From assembly GCF_028389875.1 (NCBI RefSeq), contig NC_084666.1:29916308-29980307 (forward strand): a DNA stretch of 64,000 nt, in the 5' to 3' direction. Position 1 is the first letter of the stretch; each line of letters begins with the position of its first letter. The stretch comes from Rhea pennata. Taxonomy: Eukaryota; Chordata; Aves; Rheiformes; Rheidae. Shown here in pieces: positions 38,873-51,351 of this stretch. The translations under genes and the position numbers were made by a program. Below the pieces are notes generated by a model. It ran no database searches and was not told the DNA's origin. It saw nothing but the letters and a program-made list of their open reading frames with translations.

Positions 38873-40351
38873 TTTAGCTATAATTATAATGTATAATATG
38901 CTAGGAAATTCACATAATACAGTAAAATTATAGACATGAACATAATACTTTCTTCACATTGTGAAGAAATTTGTAAGGCAAATTTAAGATAGAGCAGAAG
39001 TTTAGTACTGCACACAAAGAAACGAGTCTCTCAACTTTTTCTGAACATTTGTTTCTGAACCATATGCCAAAATAAGGTTGTCCTGCAGTTATATAGTATC
39101 ATTATCTCTACCTCTGTGGTGTGTCAACCTCATTTGCTATTTTCTCAAGATGAGATTTTTAAGGTCAGCATTGTTGGTGGTAATTGCAACAGAAATAACT
39201 ACAGGCAAAAGAACCTATTATGATATGTGAAAAAAACAGTTACATACAAGATCCAAAGTAGATAACAATCTATATATAATTTAGTTTCATAGTGGCTTAC
39301 TGTAAAGGAACCAATTTTGATCTTCTTTGCCTGGGCATTTACAGAATCATTATTGCAATTTGTATCAGCCTTTATGGGACAGTGCTGACCATGATGTAGC
39401 AGAATCTTTCCAGATAGAGAGTTTACAGAAAATGCTACTGCTTTTTGCACAATATATCTTTTGACTGTGATTGCCATTGCTAAGATACTGGAGAAGTTTG
39501 TGCATGCTTTTTATTTCTGTTCCAATGTTCATTCATGCAAGAGATGAAAAAAGGAAAATGTTTACAAGAGCTTCTCCCACACTAGGCCTTCAAGTTCCAA
39601 GAGCTGAAAAGTTTTTTAAAGATTTTTTTTTCTATATTCCATTATTTAGTTCACCTTAAATAGACAAATTCTTATGAAGTTTGAACTTCAGTCGTTTGCT
39701 TTATAAAATAAAAAACCACAAGCACTGCCAAGTTTATGATACTAGTAATACATAAAAGAGTAGATGGACATTCACCATGTGAGTGGCAGACTTTCTCTCT
39801 GTTTTGAAGATTTCCACAATCAAAATCTGTATAATGAAATTCATAGGGAATGAAGAAAAGCAGGAGAAATATCCTTTTGAAATGGTGTACTATTGCAATC
39901 TAACTTTGGACACACGAAACATCATGTAAATGTAACAAATATGTTATTGTAAAAAAAGTCATATTTTTTGCAAGGCCTCTTTAAAATACATCTGTCAGCA
40001 CAGTGGGAACTGCAAAGAAGAAAGAAGGCTTAGTGGTTCTGGAAGATGGTTACTATCCCAGAATGAACCACACATTTATTTTTTTGGACTCAGACATGAG
40101 TGGGTAGTGAGGAAGAGACAGAGATGTTAAGGAGATGAATTTCCTCCTGGATGCCTTTAGTGTGAAACAGAGATCCACAGACAGGAAGAAAAGAATATTT
40201 TGTCCTTTATGGAATGTGATTTCCAGTTCTATGTAGTACACATATCAAATATGGCTAATATCTGGTTTTTGAGCTACTATGTGGCTCTCCGGATATCTAA
40301 GGGAGCTCCCTTCTGGTGGCTACAGTAAAATAAGACACGTGAAAGGCTGTC
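38873..40351. other. AT-rich non-coding stretch
   Basis: Nothing recognisable. Open frames are at most 92 codons and have no domain character. Confidence 0.5.
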
Positions 40352-40437
40352 TTTGCACGGGGGACTCAATGAGCACCAGACACTTTCAATGTCCAGACAT
40401 TGAAAGTGTCTGGTGCTCATTGAGTTCCCTGTGCAAA
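40352..40437. repeat. Near-perfect palindrome, 42-bp arms with 2-base loop
   Basis: The left arm 40352-40393 (TTTGCACGGGGGACTCAATG onward to CACTTTCAATGTC) is the reverse complement of the right arm 40396-40437 (GACATTGAAAGTGTCTGGTG onward to CCCTGTGCAAA). Only two positions differ. At both, the left arm has G and the right arm T, so a plus-strand RNA would pair fully using two G-U wobbles. The two middle bases are CA. The flanks do not continue the symmetry. The element-like sequence matches no family I know. Possible origins are a template-switch inverted duplication or a tiny foldback transposon. A small-RNA precursor is less likely because of the 2-base loop. Confidence 0.93.
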
Positions 40438-42921
40438 CACTGGTGCATCACATGGGACCAGATGTTTACCTACCCATTTCACTTGAAAAGGAAAGCTGGG
40501 CAGGTATCATCATCTTCTGGATCATCTTCTCCCTTACTACTCAGTTTTCCAAAGTATATGAGATGAGTCTTTCCACAGCTGATCACATGAATAATCTGGC
40601 ATTCAGGTCATAGAATCAGAAATACCATCTAGCTTTGATAACAGCTAATACTAAGGGAGTCAATCAATAAAAATATGATCCTGTCTCATGACACAGGATG
40701 CTCTCTCATACTCATTCCTATTAGATGATCTTTCACTTTTCTGCTCTATCTCAAATGAGTGTGGAGGGTTTTAACTACAAGCACATATTTCTGCTATACA
40801 GTGAATGGTACCTCTCTCTCCCTTTCAAATCAAAAAGTAACCCAACAACTTTGAATCTCAGATTAAATTACCGAACAATTTCTTCTTTCTCCAAAACACA
40901 GTCTTTGAAGAAAAGAAAGGCCTAGCTTTTGGATATTCATTCACAATTCCTAAATACTATCATTTTTTCCATCATAATGGTGTGTCACCTGCACTTTCAG
41001 TCCTCTTAAACTGTGGTTTTTATAGTCACCCTTGTTGATGACAAGTGTAATAAATAAATAACAATGTACAGAGCGACAGACTTCTGCCTCCTTCTTGTAG
41101 TAAAAAACTACTTGTTAATTTGCTTCATGAAGTAATGAGTTTTAGTTACCTTCTCATTCTCAACCAGACATATTTACAGTTGATGTATGTACAGGTCATA
41201 TATGTGCTAGATATCTGTGAGGAAATCAAACAACATAACTTGTTATCTTTTGCAATACCTTGTGTAGTTTAGTCTCATGCAGCTCCACATTTAAACCTAC
41301 TTGTCTGTCTTCAGTACCTCTGCAGCCAGTCAAAAAAGTAGATCTGACTATTCCAGTTAGGTGGAGGAATCAATGGTAGAGTCATTTATCTGGAATACAA
41401 ATTCACTTCAGTTTAATTTTTTTTTTAAAAAAAGTTTCCTTGCTTTGTGCCTCAAAGTCTTCTCAGAGGTTTCCTGATCTCTTTTGCGTTTTCCACAAGC
41501 TCTTCCATTCCTTGGATACAGATTATTTTTCTGTTTCTGTATCCTACTTCTTTCCTTCACACATTTGTTCAGACACACACAAACAAACCAACAGCACTGA
41601 AAAATGTGAACTCTACTGTTGAATTAAATGAAAAGTGCAAGTAGAAGAAATACCAATGCATTGAAAGGCTATATGAACCATTAAGCACTAGAAGTACCAT
41701 GAAGTGTTACATAGTTTTTTAAAAAAAACCCTTTATTATGGGATATTAGGTCTTTGTGCCTATAAATTCCCACTAATAGTTAGTGAAAATCTCTTAATTA
41801 GTCCAGCTAATAAGACTCTAGGAAATCACACAACACACATTAGCACTATTTCTTTCGTTCATTGTCTCCATTAGTAGCTAATTATCCTTCTTAGCAAAGA
41901 AAAGTCAGTGGGTTAACTGTGCTTCCTCTCTCCATTATTGTTTTATAAATAATACAATGACTACAATACTTAAATATAGAATAACACCTATTACACATGA
42001 TTTCATTAACGAGGTATTCTACAGCATAACAGATTATTATATCACACTTATGCTAACATTTTTTGCAAGACCAAGAAACTATATTTCTATGTTTGCTGAG
42101 TTCTCTTTTTAAAAATCACAGAACTATGACCATCATGAACCAATACAACTTGATAAAACATGCAGAATGTTTTCTTTGACTTTTCAAATTGAGTTGCATT
42201 ATTATAGCATAGCTTGGCCACTATTCAGAGCTTGATTCATACTTACAAATATTAAATATTACTTTTATACATTCAGTATTGACAAAAGAGTCTGATTAAA
42301 AGTACTTAACTATTCATACCCACCTAAAATCAGTATCCGATTCCATTAAATAATTTTATGAAGTCTCTCATCGCCTTCCTCTGTATGCCATTAAACACAC
42401 CAATAACCAAAAGTACTGCTGGGCTATCAAGAATACTGCAAAGTATGCTACAGACGCTGCAATGTTCTAATAGAGCCAGTAAGTCCCTCCAATTTTTCAT
42501 TCTCCGCAGAGACAAATCAAGTTTCTTACTTCAAAGTTCCCTACAGAGAACATAATCAATTAACTACAATACCTGGCACATCATGATATAAAACTACTGC
42601 TTTCATTAGAACAGGAATGCTCTGGCTAGATAGCATTAGAAAACACTTAGATTTCTAGCCTTAGGCACTCATCCTTTGAATGAAGACTAGATGACTTAGG
42701 AATGTTTTTAGTAAGTAGTTTAGAAACATATAAAGAGGCATAGAATGGACATTCAAAATTATTCCTTATCTGTAATCTAAAAATAACAAAAATCTTCAGC
42801 TTCAGCTCTAAAGAGATGTCCATGTCAAACTGTAATGCAGTTGCCATTTAGTTAGATCAACCAGCTTTTCTAGTATAACACCAGTAATTGATATACCACT
42901 ACATCCTGCCATTGGAAAAAA
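40438..42921. other. AT-rich non-coding stretch
   Basis: No gene or recognisable transposon. Frames are at most 66 codons. Confidence 0.5.
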
Positions 42922-43090
42922 AAAATATTAAGGGACACATTTTCAAAGGTGCAGAGGAAAATAAGTGCTTGGGCAGCTATTTGCTATCCTTTCTGTTAAA
43001 ACAGTGAAATCTACACTTCTGCACACTTTGTTTTAAGCCCAAGCACTTATTTTCCTTCTATGCCTTTGAAAACGTGTCCCTTAATATTTT
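42922..43090. mobile_element. Foldback MITE-like element with 53-bp inverted arms
   Basis: The left arm 42922-42974 (AAAATATTAAGGGACAC...TTTTCAAAGG...GGAAAATAAGTGCTTGGGC) is the reverse complement of the right arm 43037-43090. There is one substitution (A/G in the ACAC.TTTT word) and one short mismatch block with a 1-base indel. The spacer is 62 bp and shows no symmetry. TTAA flanks the GGGACAC/GTGTCCC ends on both sides, which could be a piggyBac-type target duplication or just part of the arms. The CATTTTCAAAGGTGCAGAGG word resembles palindromic elements widespread in sauropsids. It is non-coding, so any movement would have depended on a transposase elsewhere. The class is uncertain; the inverted repeat itself is certain. 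Confidence 0.75.
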
Positions 43091-46000
43091 AAGTGTTTTT
43101 TAAATTTTCTTACAATTTTTTAACAAACACACTTCTAGAAAGTTCTTCTGCTTCACATAGTATTACAGAGACAAAAGCCTGAGCTTTGACATTTGTACCT
43201 CCTGATGACACTGAATTTTCCAGACAGTACTAGCATTCACCTGGTTCATGTTCTTGCCTTATAATTATGATTCTAGCTTAATGACAGATATATAAAAGTA
43301 TAAATCTAACATGATGCAATGTCACCAATAAGCAGTTATAAAATGTTGGCAGAAAAATGCAGCTATCAGAACATTCCCTAGAAAAACAAATACAAGATTC
43401 CATAACTAACTGGCAATCTCCAAAGGGTTATACGGCTAAGAGACTATCATAGTAGGTTCAGGACCACTTGCAGAATTGCTGACATATACACCTCTCCTGT
43501 ACACTTATTAACTGTAAGCAAATTAACACTAAAAGACCTGGTTAGTAATTTGCATACACATTTACTTCAGCAGTTCTCCAACATGTCAATCATGCTTATA
43601 CATTACGCACACAAATACGAATTTTTGCACAAAAACTTGCACATAGCATTCTAAATTTGAGGTTTTGGTGCTAAGATATTGATCTGCAAGGCCTCTCAAT
43701 AATGTAAAAAGGAAAATAGCAAAGTAACTCCAAAATTCATTCATTCTGTCTTGAGATACTTCTCATAGGCGGGCCATACCTTCAGAAATGTTTACAAGAG
43801 GCAAATATTCACTGTGCTAGGTCCCCAAAGACATGGAGACAACGTAGTTTTCCGAAACAGCTGAATCCCTCAACTACCTTTGACCTCAAGACTACACACA
43901 CTCTTTAAAAATATGCCTCTGTGTATTTACTTTCAAAAGAAAGGCATAGTAGACTGACTCACTAATATTAAAAATTCTGTTATATATCCTTATGATACAA
44001 GAAATATTAACAACAGTCATTTGTCAATAGTTGAGAGGGGGTTTGCTTAGCAATCTAATAGTGACCTATCTGGCTAGAATAAGAGTGAAAATAAGGAGGG
44101 AATTTAGAGCAGCAAGAGCAGACCTGTGCTCTCTATCTCTTTCCCTACAATGCTTTGGACATTGAATAATATTCAAAATATCAAGTGTTAAATAACTAAC
44201 TAGATATTAAGATATGGCCAGCCTAACAGTCCTATATTGTCTTCATCTAGCTTAGATATAAACATGTTGTAGAGTGAAAAGCTTTAACTCTTAGTTTGTC
44301 AAGGAAAGCAAAAACAAACAAAAAACCCCACCAGAATCTAATCTTATCCTCCAAAGTTAAACAACAAAAGGATATAGTGGAATTAAACCATCCAGTCATC
44401 TACTTTGTCAAAATTTATGACAGTTGCTTAAGAAATTCCTGAGTCAGTAAAAGAGTCTATTCCTAATTTTGACATAGTCTTCTTTTGCAGTAGTAAACGC
44501 TACATTTCATCTCTTTGTTACATGACTTATCTCTACAGTGAATCTAATTCAGATAAAATAAGGAAAAGAATTTAAAGTGGACTGCTGTTTCTGATTAATT
44601 TAATGTGTGAACCCCACATTTCAAATTATTTTAGCTTAATCACTTTTAGTGAAGTTACATTATCCCAAAATGCAAAAAGGAGCACAAACAGATCTTAAGA
44701 CTTGTGCTCCTCATACATATCAATGGACAAACTTTTGCACTGCAAGACCTTCCCAGTCTTGGGAAATTTCTTGAACAGGCTGATGAATTTTAAAATTAAA
44801 TGATCATCTTTAACCTTATGAAGGGTAGCCTTCTGTATAGCACACTGCTTTTACTACTTTGGCATAGCATTGTTTTTTTGCTACAGTGGACATTAACTTG
44901 TTAGCTACTTTGGACACTATTCAACAGACTTAAACTGCAAGAAAAAGAAAGATTCCTCTTTCAGAAATATCAGGAAGATATTTGTCAATGTTTTATTTTG
45001 CAAGGTCAAGATTTTGAAGTATTATTAACATTTCATGAGGAGAACTTTGGTTTTGGTTTTATTTGAAAATATTGCTTATTCAAAGATTGGTACAATATTC
45101 TTTCTTCTTTTGATAGACTATGGCTTGGCAAAGTTGCATTTCACTAGATAAATACTGAAATGTTCCATTCTTTTCCAGAATCATTTGCATCTCAGAAAAC
45201 GCCAACTTTTTAATTAAAAAATGGTTCATGGAAGCTCACAGAACACACAAGAGCCATCTCAAGGTACACTGTGATAAACGTGAGGTTGAATCTTGCCAGA
45301 AATAACCCGCTGGTAAAAAAGATTGCAAACAACTTCTTTGTGTTAGGCATAACAGTGCTTGAGCATCTTTGCAAGGTTCACATTAGTCTAGGTTTTATCA
45401 TTCAATAACTTTTTTTTAATTATTTTTGTAACAGCCTCTGCATAAGGAAGTAAATCGTTCTCCTTGCCAGAGAGCCTCATTTGCCACATTTTCCATCATC
45501 TTTCTTGCATAGGAAGCATAATATCCCCTACAGGTCCTATCCCTCTAAGTCTTCCAATTAAGTAAGTTGTTCATTTTTGACCATCCCTGTGATCAGGACC
45601 CTATGGGGTGGCTCCTCTCACATCTGAAGTGAAAAGGGTCAGGGCAACAGGCTGTATTAGCTGCTGCCTTGACAATTGCATTGCCATTTGGGCTATGATT
45701 TGCTACATCTCGTAAAAGAGCATGAAGTAATATTCCATTCTACTACCTTGTGATAAAAAGAGAAAGCAGAGGATTGCCACATTCATATTAGCTAAGTTGA
45801 GGTAAAAGAGATGAAGTCAGCCCACTGCAGATCTTTGAAGAAGAAAGCAGAGCAAGGCTCAGCCTTTTAGGGTATGTGGAAGAAATTGGCAGAGCTGCTA
45901 CTATGGGAATGAAGATGGTTGTCAGTATGAGTTATTAGAGGCAAACATTGACAATAAAGAGGCTAGACAAGACTTTGTTGGTCCAAGAGCCTAAATAGTC

Positions 46001-46689
46001 CCTAAGACCAAACTGCCACTAACACTCCAAGAGCTGAACTGAAAATCACCTCATCAATGTGAGCCATGTAGCAGACTTAGCGCACTAACATATTTCCCAA
46101 ATCAAGAAATGTTCAGTAAAATAGTGATTATACTGTAAATTCAATGAACTGAAGAACAAAAGGTTTGCAAAAACTCTAAACTAGAAGTGTTACAGAGGTG
46201 ATATTTAGTTTATCAGCCACCTTCCTGATGAATGAGAATGCCACAGTTTCTTAAAAAAGACAATGTTTGTGAATATTTGCCAACTGCTATGGCCTAAGTC
46301 TCATGATTACAGAAAAGGTTTATCCTACTAATGCAGCTAAACAAACCCTGTTAACTCTAAAAAGACTGTTTATTTTGTATTCACTAACAAAATAGAATCC
46401 AGATTTTTTTGCTCATTAGAATATAAGAGGATTAATCTATTTACATAATAATAAAGGGCAGAAATACTTCTTGGCCCTGTACGTTCTTCTCATCCTGCTT
46501 AACGAGGAGGAAAAAGCTCAGTAACCCTGAGAGGATTCAGACCCTGAACTAGTTTGAAAGTCTAAAATACCCTCATGTATTCAGACATGAATCTTCTTGA
46601 ATCTTGAATATTCATTGTCCCAGTATTAAAGAACTAAAGAACTATTTTCACAGATTCTTAATGAGCTCATTTTACCCTTGCTCTTTCTC
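43091..46689. other. AT-rich non-coding stretch
   Basis: No gene was seen. A short hairpin (AGGAGCACAA / TTGTGCTCCT, 14-base loop) lies at 44678-44711. No open frame above about 60 codons was seen. Confidence 0.5.
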
Positions 46690-46707
46690 TCTCCCCCCCC
46701 CCCGCAG
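46681..46707 (+). other. Splice-acceptor-like polypyrimidine/C-run followed by GCAG
   Basis: An unbroken pyrimidine tract (CTCTTTCTCTCT then eleven C) runs directly into GCAG at 46704-46707. That is the arrangement of a strong 3' splice site. The plus-strand frame that follows is open to 46974 (about 89 codons) but has no domain, and no clear donor ends it. It could be the acceptor of a non-coding or untranslated exon, or simply a C-rich microsatellite beside a chance AG. Confidence 0.3.
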
Positions 46708-48309
46708 AATGTTTTCCCCAGTAAAATAATAGCAAACATCAACCTAGTTTGCTACTTCAGTATTAGAAGTAGTCACAGTTATCTCAATTTATCAGTGTAT
46801 TTTAATAGTTTACAACTAATAATATATACTGAAGGGCCAAGTTTCCATGAGGCTTGCATACACATTACCAGTGTAATATACTGTCATCTGCTATTCTTTC
46901 ATACCACAACAAAGACTGCCAAGAGCAGGTCCCTCAAGATTGGGAAACTAGTATCAGCTAGATTAGCACTTTAATACTCAATGTAAGAAGAACAGCTTCA
47001 AGTGAAATAGTCGAAAATGTCAGAGGCAGCAATAATGTTGCACACTCCAAGCAAATGCTCTTTGTCCTTCTAAATTATATTTGCATAAATGCAATAGTTA
47101 TGTATGTGGCACACCAGTATTACTGGATTAATTATTTATCAGCAGAAATCTATTTTACTTACCTGCCTGAAATCTTGTTGGCTTCTTTGCTCATGGCAAC
47201 TATTCAGCAAATACTTCAGCCTTTCAAAGTCTTTGTTCTGAAACAAACAGAATGTGCAAATATTGGTCTATGTAATTATGTGGATTGTATCCTACCTGTC
47301 CCCACAAGCACTTAACATACTTTAATTATGAAGGCTTCTACAGTAGCCATGGGGAGCCATTTGAGATATGAAATTATTTTTCTTAAGAAGAAGTACTGAA
47401 ATACATCTTAATTTATAGAACACATTCTTTATAGAATACAAGATGAACACATTGTAAAATCCTTAACAGAAAATAGTTTTGTTTGAATGCCTTCTACCGC
47501 ACAAATAAAGACTCAGCCAACAGCTGAGTTTTCTGCTTTGCACTATAACTAATTTGCTATCTGCTTGGTCCACTAAAGAGTCTAGGCCTGAAATGTGTTG
47601 AGCTTTCTGGCCCCACTGAACAACCAGGGAAAAGGAACTGGTTGAAACCATTGCTTTTTACCTATTAGTATAGGTAGTTATGTTCCTGTCTTAAAATACC
47701 CAGTATATATTTTTTCAATTACCCTAACTGAAAATAGGTTTCCACATATCGTGTTAGTGCTTTACAGTTACAGGATTATACAAGAATAAATGATTTTAAC
47801 TAGGACAAAGATACACATTTTACAGTACAATAAACTCTCATTAGGAGTTCAGTGAAAACTCATCCCAACTTATTTTCTTGCACATATATTCTGTTGTAAT
47901 ATTCTGCAAGACTTTTCATTTTAAGAATGTCCAAAGAGGTAAGCAGAATGTGTTGTAATCTATCCAGGCAGATGGATCCCCTGCAAGTGAAGAAAGCTAT
48001 ACACCTATGCAGAGTCAACCCCCATAGGCAGACTGCAACATAGTTTAAGAATAAATGGGTAAATGAATAAAAAGTTACCTTGAGCAGACCACTTTCTAAG
48101 TCTTACATTCCACACCAAGGAAATAGATAAGACCTACAATATGTAACAGGATAAGCAGTCACACAAGTAAAATAAGATACAAAGGAAGAATGAGTGTGCT
48201 TTGCAGATATAAGTCATGCTTGTAAATGTGTCAAAGTCTCTTGAAAGAGCCAACAGTCATGCTGAAATTGTTGACCGGTTAACAGAGTGTGCACAGATTT
48301 CCAAGATTT
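46708..48309. other. AT-rich non-coding stretch
   Basis: Apart from the open frame following the acceptor-like site, nothing recognisable. The last 100 bases may hold further unalignable sequence of the ancient CR1 that starts near 48310. Confidence 0.45.
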
Positions 48310-49220
48310 TCAGCAAGCCCATACCAAAGTCTCTTAAGGAAACTAGAAACTAGAGAAACTAACATGTCGAAAGCTAACATGGGATCAGAAGGGAATTCCT
48401 CTCATGAACTAATGAATAGTGAAAAGATAGAGAATGAAAGGTAGAAATCAACAATCTATTTTCAGAATAGAAGAGTTCCTCAAGGCTCTGCAGTGTGACC
48501 TGAGTTGTCCAATATATACATATATGAACTGGGAAAAGGGAGTAAATAATGAGGTAACAAAATTTATTGACAGTACAGAAGTTTTCAGGATTGTCAAATC
48601 TAGAGCTGACAGTGATTGACAAACAGGTGGAATTTTGATAGACTATTACATTCATTGAGAGACTCTTCTCAAAAAGAATATGGTAGAACAAGAAAAAAGT
48701 ATAGAGATAAGAAGTAAGAATGATCATAGATATAAGGAGAGGTTAAACAGATTAGAGTCTTTCAATTTGCACAAGAAATGTTTAAGGGGTAAGATAAAGG
48801 TCTATAAAATCACAAACATTAGGAAACAAGAAATGACTGTTTACCACTTATTACAACATAAGAACTAGGGGAGGTCCAAAGATATTATCAGCTGGCAGGT
48901 TTAAAATGAACAAAAATAAATATTTTTTTATCCAACATATTAACTGAATCATGGCACTCACTGCCACAGGATGCTAAGGAGTGCTATAAACAACTTAAAA
49001 ATGAAAGTATAAAATGCCATAGAGAATAGGTCTACTGATGGCTGAACACAACCCCAAGCTCAGAAAGTCCCAAGACATTGAGTGCCAGGAGCCAGATGAC
49101 TTGAGAAAAGACCACTCGGTACATGCCCGATTTCTTAGATTCTTACCACAAAGGACTGACGCTTTGGGTCACAGAGAGGATACTGAAAAGCAGGGAGCTC
49201 TCAAGTCTTTACCAACATGG
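48310..49220 (+). mobile_element. Ancient CR1 LINE, plus orientation, with internal deletion
   Basis: About 0.9 kb follows an old CR1 in order. First is CCCATACCAAAGTCTCTTAAGG with GGAAACTAG and CATGGGATCAGAAGGGAATT. Then comes AGAGTTCCTCAAGGCTCTGC, the 'GVPQGS' codons before the RT core, followed by ATATGAACTGGGAAAAGG, AATGAGGTAACAAAATTTA and GACAGTACAGAAG; the catalytic ADD is mutated. The middle of the element is missing. Alignment resumes at 48720-48870, where minus the indels the translation still reads HRYKERLNRLESFNL and LRGKIKVYKI. It then runs through AAGAACTAGGGGAGGTCC, GCTGGCAGGTTTAAAATG and CACTGCCACAGGATG to the 3' UTR words GAGTGCCAGGAGCC and AGAGAGGATACTG. No intact frame remains. 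Limits are approximate. Confidence 0.8.
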
Positions 49221-50423
49221 CTGTTTTTTCACAATGAGATCAAGGATACTATTGTATCCTTGTCCTATTTTTTCTTGTTAGGAAGAACACACAAACATTA
49301 AAAATACCAACCAGGTTGCCTGTAAAATAATCACTGGTATTGAATAACAGATCTCTTCCCAAATGCAAGTCAGTCTAGGCTGAACATTGTCCATTACATT
49401 TTTGGACTCCTGTCAATACATCTAGGGGGAAAAAAAGTGTACAGAAACTTTTTACTTGAGTAAGTGAAAATGCTTTGCAAAACAAACATTTATGTATGCT
49501 CCTTGTTTTGAACATGAGACTAGTTGCTGTAATGTGATTATTCATACGCTTCCAGGTGAGGCAGCTGGAGGGGAGCCAAACAAAGCAATTAAATAATAGT
49601 ATACACAAAGGAAACAGTGGCACACATGGTGCTGTGTGTACTTTATTTAAAATGTACATTTATAATTTAAGCCACCATAATAACCTGCAACATTCTAGCC
49701 TAGAAAATATGGCATCTGCAATCACACAAGATGCACATGTGCATATGCATGTAATCACTATTTCCACATAACAAATTTTTGTGTCACTTAGTTAATATTA
49801 TCAAAAACTGATGCAAAGGAGTCACCATTCAGGAATCAAGTTTCTTCAGATTTCATGGAAACAGGCATCTAAAGAAAGGACATTAATGGTCCCATGAAGG
49901 AAATATGCAAGCAAAGACTTTATATATTTGAAATTCTACACAAGGGAGAATGCGCTTCAATCGGTATTCATGCTTCATCAGCACTTGCACTAGAACAAAA
50001 TGAAATTTAAGTGTGTATTCTCTGGTGCCCAATAAGATATTAATGACGACCAAAAATTTTCCTGTGGTTAGGACATTTGTAACAGCTCTCACCAGTTTGG
50101 ACTGATGTCTAAACAGGGAATTGCTCCCACTTATTTGCACAGTCATAGTACAATTCTATTAAAAAGTCAACCAGTCACCAGATAGAAGCCCTTTGGAAGC
50201 CAAGTTTATTTAGTTCCAAGATTAATTATTTATTTAATTAGTTCAGTAGAATGACTTCTGAAGCGTTTTTGTATTTGGCAAATACAGTGAAATTTCACTA
50301 TTCTGTTGCAATATCCTTACATTGTTATGTAACAGAAAAAATGTATTTGTTACTTCATTCAGTATTGTTTCCAGACTACTGGGAAAAATGTACCAAAAAA
50401 GGCAATTTCTGCTTGGATTCACT
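49221..50423. other. AT-rich non-coding stretch
   Basis: No gene or nameable repeat between the ancient and the young CR1. Frames are at most 94 codons with no domain. Confidence 0.5.
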
Positions 50424-51351
50424 AAATGACCTGGATGAGGGGACAGAGTGCCTCCTCAGCGAGTTTGCTGATGATACCAAGCTGGGAGGAGTGGCTGATA
50501 CACCTGAGGGCTGTGCTGCCGTTCAGAGAGACCTGGACAGGTGGGAGAGCTGGGCGGAGAGGAACCTCCTGAGGTTCAACAAGGGAACCTAGGGAAAAAC
50601 AACTCTATGCACCAGTACAGGCTGGGGGCTGACCTTCTGGAGAGCAGCTCTGCAGAGAAGGACCTGGCAGTGCTGGTGGATGGCAAGTTGACCATGAGCC
50701 AGCAATGTGCCCCTGTGGCCAAGAAGGCCAATGGTCTCCTGGGGTGCATTAGGAAGAGTGTTGCCAGCAGGTCGAGGGAGGTGATCCTGCCCCTCTACTC
50801 AGCCCTGGGGAGGCCTCATCTCGAGTACTGTGTCCAGTTCTGGGCTCCCCAGGACAAGAGAGACTTGGAGCTACTGGAGAGAGTCCAGCGTAGGGCTACG
50901 AAGATGATCAGAGGGCTGGAGCACCTGCCCTATGAGGAACGGCTGCGAGAGCTGGGCCTGTTCAGCCTGGGGAAGAGAAGACTGGGGGGGGGGGGAATCT
51001 TATAGATGTGTACAAGTACCTGAAGGGAGTGTACATTTTTAGTACATCTGTCAAAGGGACAGGGACAAACTCTTTTCAGTTGTCCCGTGTGACAGGATAA
51101 GAGAAATGGGCAGAAATTGAAGTACAGGCAGTTCTGCCTGACCGTGAGGGGGAATTTCTTCCCTGTGAGAGTGATGGAGCACTGGACCAGTTTGCCCAGA
51201 GAGGTTGTGGAGTCTCCTTCTCTGGAGATACTCAAGGCCCACCTGGATGCAACCCTGTCTACCATGGTCTAGGTGACCCTGCTGAGCAGGGGGGTTGGAC
51301 TAGATGATCTCCAGAGGTCCCTTCCAACCTTACTGATTCTGTGATTCTATA
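50424..51351 (+). mobile_element. Young CR1 LINE, 5'-truncated (copy B)
   Basis: A plus-strand CR1 begins at AATGACCTGGATGAGGGGAC and ends in GATTCTGTGATTCTAT. The RT FADD codons are at 50464-50475 and are followed by DTKLGG. Relative to copy A it lacks about 16 bases after RFNKG (near 50586), which shifts the frame. It has a G-run expanded to about 13 (near 50985-50997), where copy C has six. It keeps CGA at the codon where copies A and C have TGA. The C-terminal tail ends LSTMV-stop near 51272. The 5' breakpoint coincides with that of copy A to within about 6 bases. It is dead and lacks the endonuclease and most of the polymerase. Confidence 0.97.
50430..51273 (+). pseudogene. CR1 ORF2 C-terminal fragment (reverse transcriptase remnant)
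   Basis: The coding remnant of copy B lies in three frame segments. The first is [17 protein letters not shown] to RFNKG. After the 16-base deletion the second runs from [20 protein letters not shown] through [20 protein letters not shown] to SLGKRRLGG. After the G-run expansion the third is the tail with WTSLPREVVESPSLEI-like residues (here DQFAQRG in the shifted frame) to LSTMV. Minus-strand frames at 50930-51265 are antisense shadows. Confidence 0.9.

Noticed and set aside
44678..44711. Short hairpin (10-bp arms, 14-base loop) as a regulatory RNA structure
   Set aside because: Hairpins of this size are common by chance in 64 kb and there is no transcript context.
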